A stretch of DNA of 7,380 nucleotides from Acidobacteriota bacterium (GTDB lineage: Bacteria; Acidobacteriota; Terriglobia; Bryobacterales; JACQDG01). Made by a program: the position numbers and the translations under genes. The notes beneath the pieces were generated by a model. It searched no databases. It was given only the letters and a program-made list of their open reading frames with translations, and was not told where the DNA came from. The stretch covers positions 1 to 7,380 of the forward strand of contig JACQDG010000124.1 of the NCBI GenBank assembly GCA_016201185.1, read 5' to 3'. Each line of letters begins with the position of its first letter. Position 1 is the first letter of the stretch. Shown piece after piece: positions 4,993 to 7,380 of this stretch.

Positions 4993-7278
4993 CTAACTGG
5001 TTTCGCCCCTGCTGCCGCTGCGGACATGCCGATACGTCTGCAGCGCAGCCAGTAGGGCAGGAAAGACGCCCAGGACGATGAACACACCGTCGCCCGGCAG
5101 GCGGAGCCACTCGATCAGGCGCACGATCATTTGGCCCAAGAACTCCGGCCCGCGCGCGTGCCAGTAGCCGTTTTCCAGAACGTCCAACAATTGGAGAACG
5201 CCGGCCGGGAACAGATTGGTCACTACCATGAGCATCAGGCCGGCATTCAGCCCCCAGAACGAAAGCCGGATGTATTTCTCAATCCCTGCCCATTGCGTCT
5301 CGCTGGAGCACTGGCGCAACGCGAAAACCATTAGAGCCACGGCCAGCATTCCGAAGACCCCCATCATGGCGGCATGGCCGTGGTTCGGGGTCAAAACCGT
5401 TCCCACCTCGAAGTAACTGACGATCGGCAGGTTGATGAGAAACCCAAACACTCCGGCGCCCAGAAAATTCCAAAAGCCCACGGCCATCAAGAAGTAGAAT
5501 GTCCACTTGTGCGGTAGCCCCACTTCCTTGCCGCAGATGTCGCAGCGACTCCTGCTGGCCTTGATGAAGTCCCAGGCATCCAGGGTCAATAGTGTGAGGG
5601 GAATCACTTCCATCGCCGAGAAGGTGGCTCCCAGGGCCATGGTGACAGCCGACTGCCCGGTCCAATACCAGTGATGACCGGTGCCGACAATGCCGCTGCC
5701 CAGGTAGAGGATACCGTCCAGGTAGACCACTCGCGCAGCCGTCACCTGGGAGATGATGCCAAGTTTAAAGAAGATCATGGCCACCATGACCGTGACGAAC
5801 AACTCGAAAAAGCCCTCGACCCACAGATGGATGATCCAGAACCGCCAGGTATCCACCACGGAAAAATGGCTGCGGCTCGAGAAGAACAAAGCCGGCAAGT
5901 AGAACAACGGTATGGCAACCGCGGCATAAAGAAACAGGGAAGAAACTTCCCGGGTCTTGGGGTCCCGCCGGGCGGGCCCGACGGCCCGGAAAAGCAGCAG
6001 GAGCCAAAAGACCAGCCCGGCAGCCAGTAAAAATTGCCAGGCCCGGCCGAGGTCCAGATATTCCCAACCCTGGTGCCCAAACCAGAACCACAAGTTTCCG
6101 AGGGCATTTCTAATGCCTAGCAGCTCGCCCAGCAGGCTTCCTCCCACGACTACGAGCAGGGCGAAAAACAGCAAGTTCACGCCGCCGGCCTGGCCCTCGG
6201 GCTCTTTTCCTCCCAAGGCCGGCGCCAGAAACAGGCCGCCCGCGATGTAAGCCGTCGCGATCCAGAAGATCGCCAACTGCAAATGCCAGGTGCGAACGAT
6301 GTTGCTCGGCAGCAGCCGGGCCAGGTCGATTCCGTAGAACCCGCCAGGATCGGCGCGGTAATGGGCTGTCGCCCCGCCGACGAGAACCTGGGCAAGAAAC
6401 AGCAACGCCATCACGACGAAATACTTGATGGTCGCCCGCTGGCTCGGCGTAGTGACGCCCGGCAGCAACTGCGGGTGCACGTGGGAGACGCCTTTCCATC
6501 CCAGGTAATCAAACTTGCCGAAAATGAACAGGACAAGGCCCGTCCCGCCCAAAAGAGTGATCAAGCTCAGCGCGCTCCACAGGATTGCGGCGCTGGTCGG
6601 GGTATTCCCGGCGGCCGGATCGTAAGGAAAATTGTTCGTGTAGGAGTAAGGCCTGCCTGGGCGATTGGCTGCCGAGGCCCAGGCGGCCCAGGCAAAGAAG
6701 GCCGTCAGCCGCCGTAGATCCTGCGGGTCGCTGATGTACTTTGGCGGCAAGCCGGCGTTGGACCCCGGCTGCTTGAAATAGCTGGACCACTCGTCGACTT
6801 GTTGCTCAAACGCTCGGGCTTCCGGCTCGGTAAAGGTGAGCGTCCCGCGCTGGGGATCGTAGCGGTTGGTCTTCAGCAATTGCTGGACCTCGGCGCTGAC
6901 CGCGCTTCGTTGTGTGGCGCTCATCTGGCCCAGCGCCTGACCGAATCGCTGCCGGGCGAGGTGCTCGGCCGTGACGTCAGCTACCGCGTGCAGGTATTTA
7001 GCGGAAAAGTCGGGACCCAGGTAGGCGCCGTGGCCCCATACGGTGCCGTTCTCCATGAGGCCGTACTTCAAGAAGACTTCCTGGCCATCGAGGATGTCTT
7101 CGCGGGTAAACAAGGCGCGGCCGGAGGGGTCAACCACAGCATGGGGAATGGGAGGCGCGTCAGAGTAAGTCTTCACTGCCAGCCAAATCAGGATGGTGAA
7201 GCCGACGACCAGGACAAGAACCGCCCCGTGCTTCCACCACGGCGAAAGACTTTCCGGCGACTGATCCAGAGTCTGCAC
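4993..7278 (-). CDS. norZ: Quinol-dependent nitric oxide reductase (qNOR), single-subunit
   Basis: This membrane enzyme reduces two NO to N2O using quinol. Residue numbers count from an upstream in-frame GTG (7284); subtract 2 for the start chosen here. It is about 761 residues, normal for qNOR, with a first membrane helix (20-38), an extracytoplasmic NorC-like domain (about 40-215) and about 13 further helices. The domain has no CxxCH heme-c motif and no cysteine before C581, which separates qNOR from cytochrome-c-dependent NOR. NorB-type residues are all present: H334 and H637 (low-spin heme), H635 (heme b3), H486, E490, H537 and H538 (FeB site), E494 and E559 (conserved acidic residues). 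The GTG at 7276-7278 is preferred because GGAGG (7284-7288) lies 5 nt before it; the GTG at 7282-7284 abuts the SD. An unusual CDIC (581-584) with H592 sits in an inter-helix loop. DUF302 follows on the same strand. Confidence 0.95.
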   Translation of the reverse strand: MQTLDQSPESLSPWWKHGAVLVLVVGFTILIWLAVKTYSDAPPIPHAVVDPSGRALFTREDILDGQEVFLKYGLMENGTVWGHGAYLGPDFSAKYLHAVADVTAEHLARQRFGQALGQMSATQRSAVSAEVQQLLKTNRYDPQRGTLTFTEPEARAFEQQVDEWSSYFKQPGSNAGLPPKYISDPQDLRRLTAFFAWAAWASAANRPGRPYSYTNNFPYDPAAGNTPTSAAILWSALSLITLLGGTGLVLFIFGKFDYLGWKGVSHVHPQLLPGVTTPSQRATIKYFVVMALLFLAQVLVGGATAHYRADPGGFYGIDLARLLPSNIVRTWHLQLAIFWIATAYIAGGLFLAPALGGKEPEGQAGGVNLLFFALLVVVGGSLLGELLGIRNALGNLWFWFGHQGWEYLDLGRAWQFLLAAGLVFWLLLLFRAVGPARRDPKTREVSSLFLYAAVAIPLFYLPALFFSSRSHFSVVDTWRFWIIHLWVEGFFELFVTVMVAMIFFKLGIISQVTAARVVYLDGILYLGSGIVGTGHHWYWTGQSAVTMALGATFSAMEVIPLTLLTLDAWDFIKASRSRCDICGKEVGLPHKWTFYFLMAVGFWNFLGAGVFGFLINLPIVSYFEVGTVLTPNHGHAAMMGVFGMLAVALMVFALRQCSSETQWAGIEKYIRLSFWGLNAGLMLMVVTNLFPAGVLQLLDVLENGYWHARGPEFLGQMIVRLIEWLRLPGDGVFIVLGVFPALLAALQTYRHVRSGSRGETS

Positions 7279-7282
7279 GTAC

Positions 7283-7299
7283 ACCTCCGCTGTGGAGGT
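7283..7299 (-). promoter_or_regulatory. norZ: Shine-Dalgarno-sequestering hairpin in the norZ leader
   Basis: On the minus-strand transcript the leader reads ACCUCC-ACAGC-GGAGGU. This is a perfect 6-bp stem with a 5-nt loop, followed by GUAC and the preferred GUG start at 7278. The 3' arm is the whole norZ ribosome-binding site; the 5' arm copies the anti-SD of 16S rRNA. Four of the six pairs are G-C, so folding should block ribosome entry. Translation may therefore depend on melting, on a binding factor, or on coupling to upstream translation. Confidence 0.55.
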
Positions 7300-7308
7300 C
7301 TGCCAATC

Positions 7309-7347
7309 ATTCTATCGCGCCCGCCAGAGCCGGTCTGCTTACGTCAA
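7309..7347 (-). promoter_or_regulatory. norZ: Weak candidate norZ promoter
   Basis: On the minus strand TAGAAT (7314-7309) resembles a -10 box 30 bp before the start codon. No good -35 box lies 16-18 bp upstream. A TTGAC half-site (7347-7343), like half of a Crp/Fnr/Dnr box, lies further up, but its partner half is degenerate. An activator-dependent promoter is possible. The end of another minus-strand gene cannot be excluded, since one frame is open from the window edge to a TGA at 7307-7309. Confidence 0.2.
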
Positions 7348-7380
7348 CGGTCTCCTTTGTGGATCCCGCCTTCCTCGGAT

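Noticed and set aside
5671..6717. Plus-strand open frames opposite norZ
   Set aside because: They are shadows of a GC-rich membrane-protein gene: biased composition, no domains, and no consistent start signals.
7294..7311. Sigma-54-like TTGGCAG...GC upstream of norZ on the minus strand
   Set aside because: The GG-to-GC spacing is 12 bases instead of 10 and the -12 element is not TTGC.
7334..7347. Full Fnr/Dnr box upstream of norZ
   Set aside because: Only the TTGAC half matches; the second half (GCAGA) is too far from GTCAA or ATCAA to call a site.
7307..7380. Possible C-terminal end of another minus-strand gene upstream of norZ
   Set aside because: One frame is open from the window edge to a TGA at 7307-7309, but it is only about 24 codons, shows no recognisable family, and could be chance.

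Overview
The window is a GC-rich bacterial chromosomal segment with no mobile element, CRISPR array or RNA gene that I can see. All complete genes are intact. They point to an anaerobic or facultative lifestyle: an oxygen-sensitive ferredoxin-linked 2-oxoacid oxidoreductase, a radical SAM activase-like protein, a quinol-type nitric oxide reductase, and the tail of a Crp/Fnr-type regulator. Protein style and short GC-rich intergenic repeats suggest Acidobacteriota or a similar soil lineage, but this is an impression and not a placement.

Layout. Positions 1-120 hold the last 39 codons of a Crp/Fnr-family regulator (+). A 182-bp convergent gap (121-302) follows, with CTGGGAGCG-type repeats and a GC-rich hairpin. 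The gene at 303-1325 (-) encodes a PflX-type (COG1313) radical SAM protein. It is divergent from a tight four-gene operon korD-korA-korB-korC (1419-4270, +), joined by 11-bp and 4-bp (ATGA) overlaps and encoding the delta, alpha, beta and gamma subunits of a 2-oxoglutarate-type:ferredoxin oxidoreductase. The 93-bp divergent gap carries a well-formed sigma-54 (-24/-12) promoter reading toward korD. After a 50-bp convergent gap, two genes lie on the minus strand, transcribed right to left: norZ (start about 7278, stop 4993), a full-length quinol-dependent NO reductase, then after 117 bp a DUF302 protein (4875-4321).

How they fit together. The oxidoreductase decarboxylates a 2-oxoacid with CoA, making acyl-CoA and reduced ferredoxin. 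NorZ detoxifies or respires NO using quinol. The DUF302 gene probably shares the norZ transcript. The regulator tail belongs to a family that often controls anaerobic and nitrogen-oxide genes, but nothing here proves that it acts on these genes.

The most interesting signals are regulatory. One is the sigma-54 promoter in front of a central-metabolism operon. The other is a perfect 6-bp hairpin in the norZ leader that would bury its Shine-Dalgarno sequence, using an anti-SD copy (ACCUCC) just upstream. I found no clear, wholly new multi-gene system.
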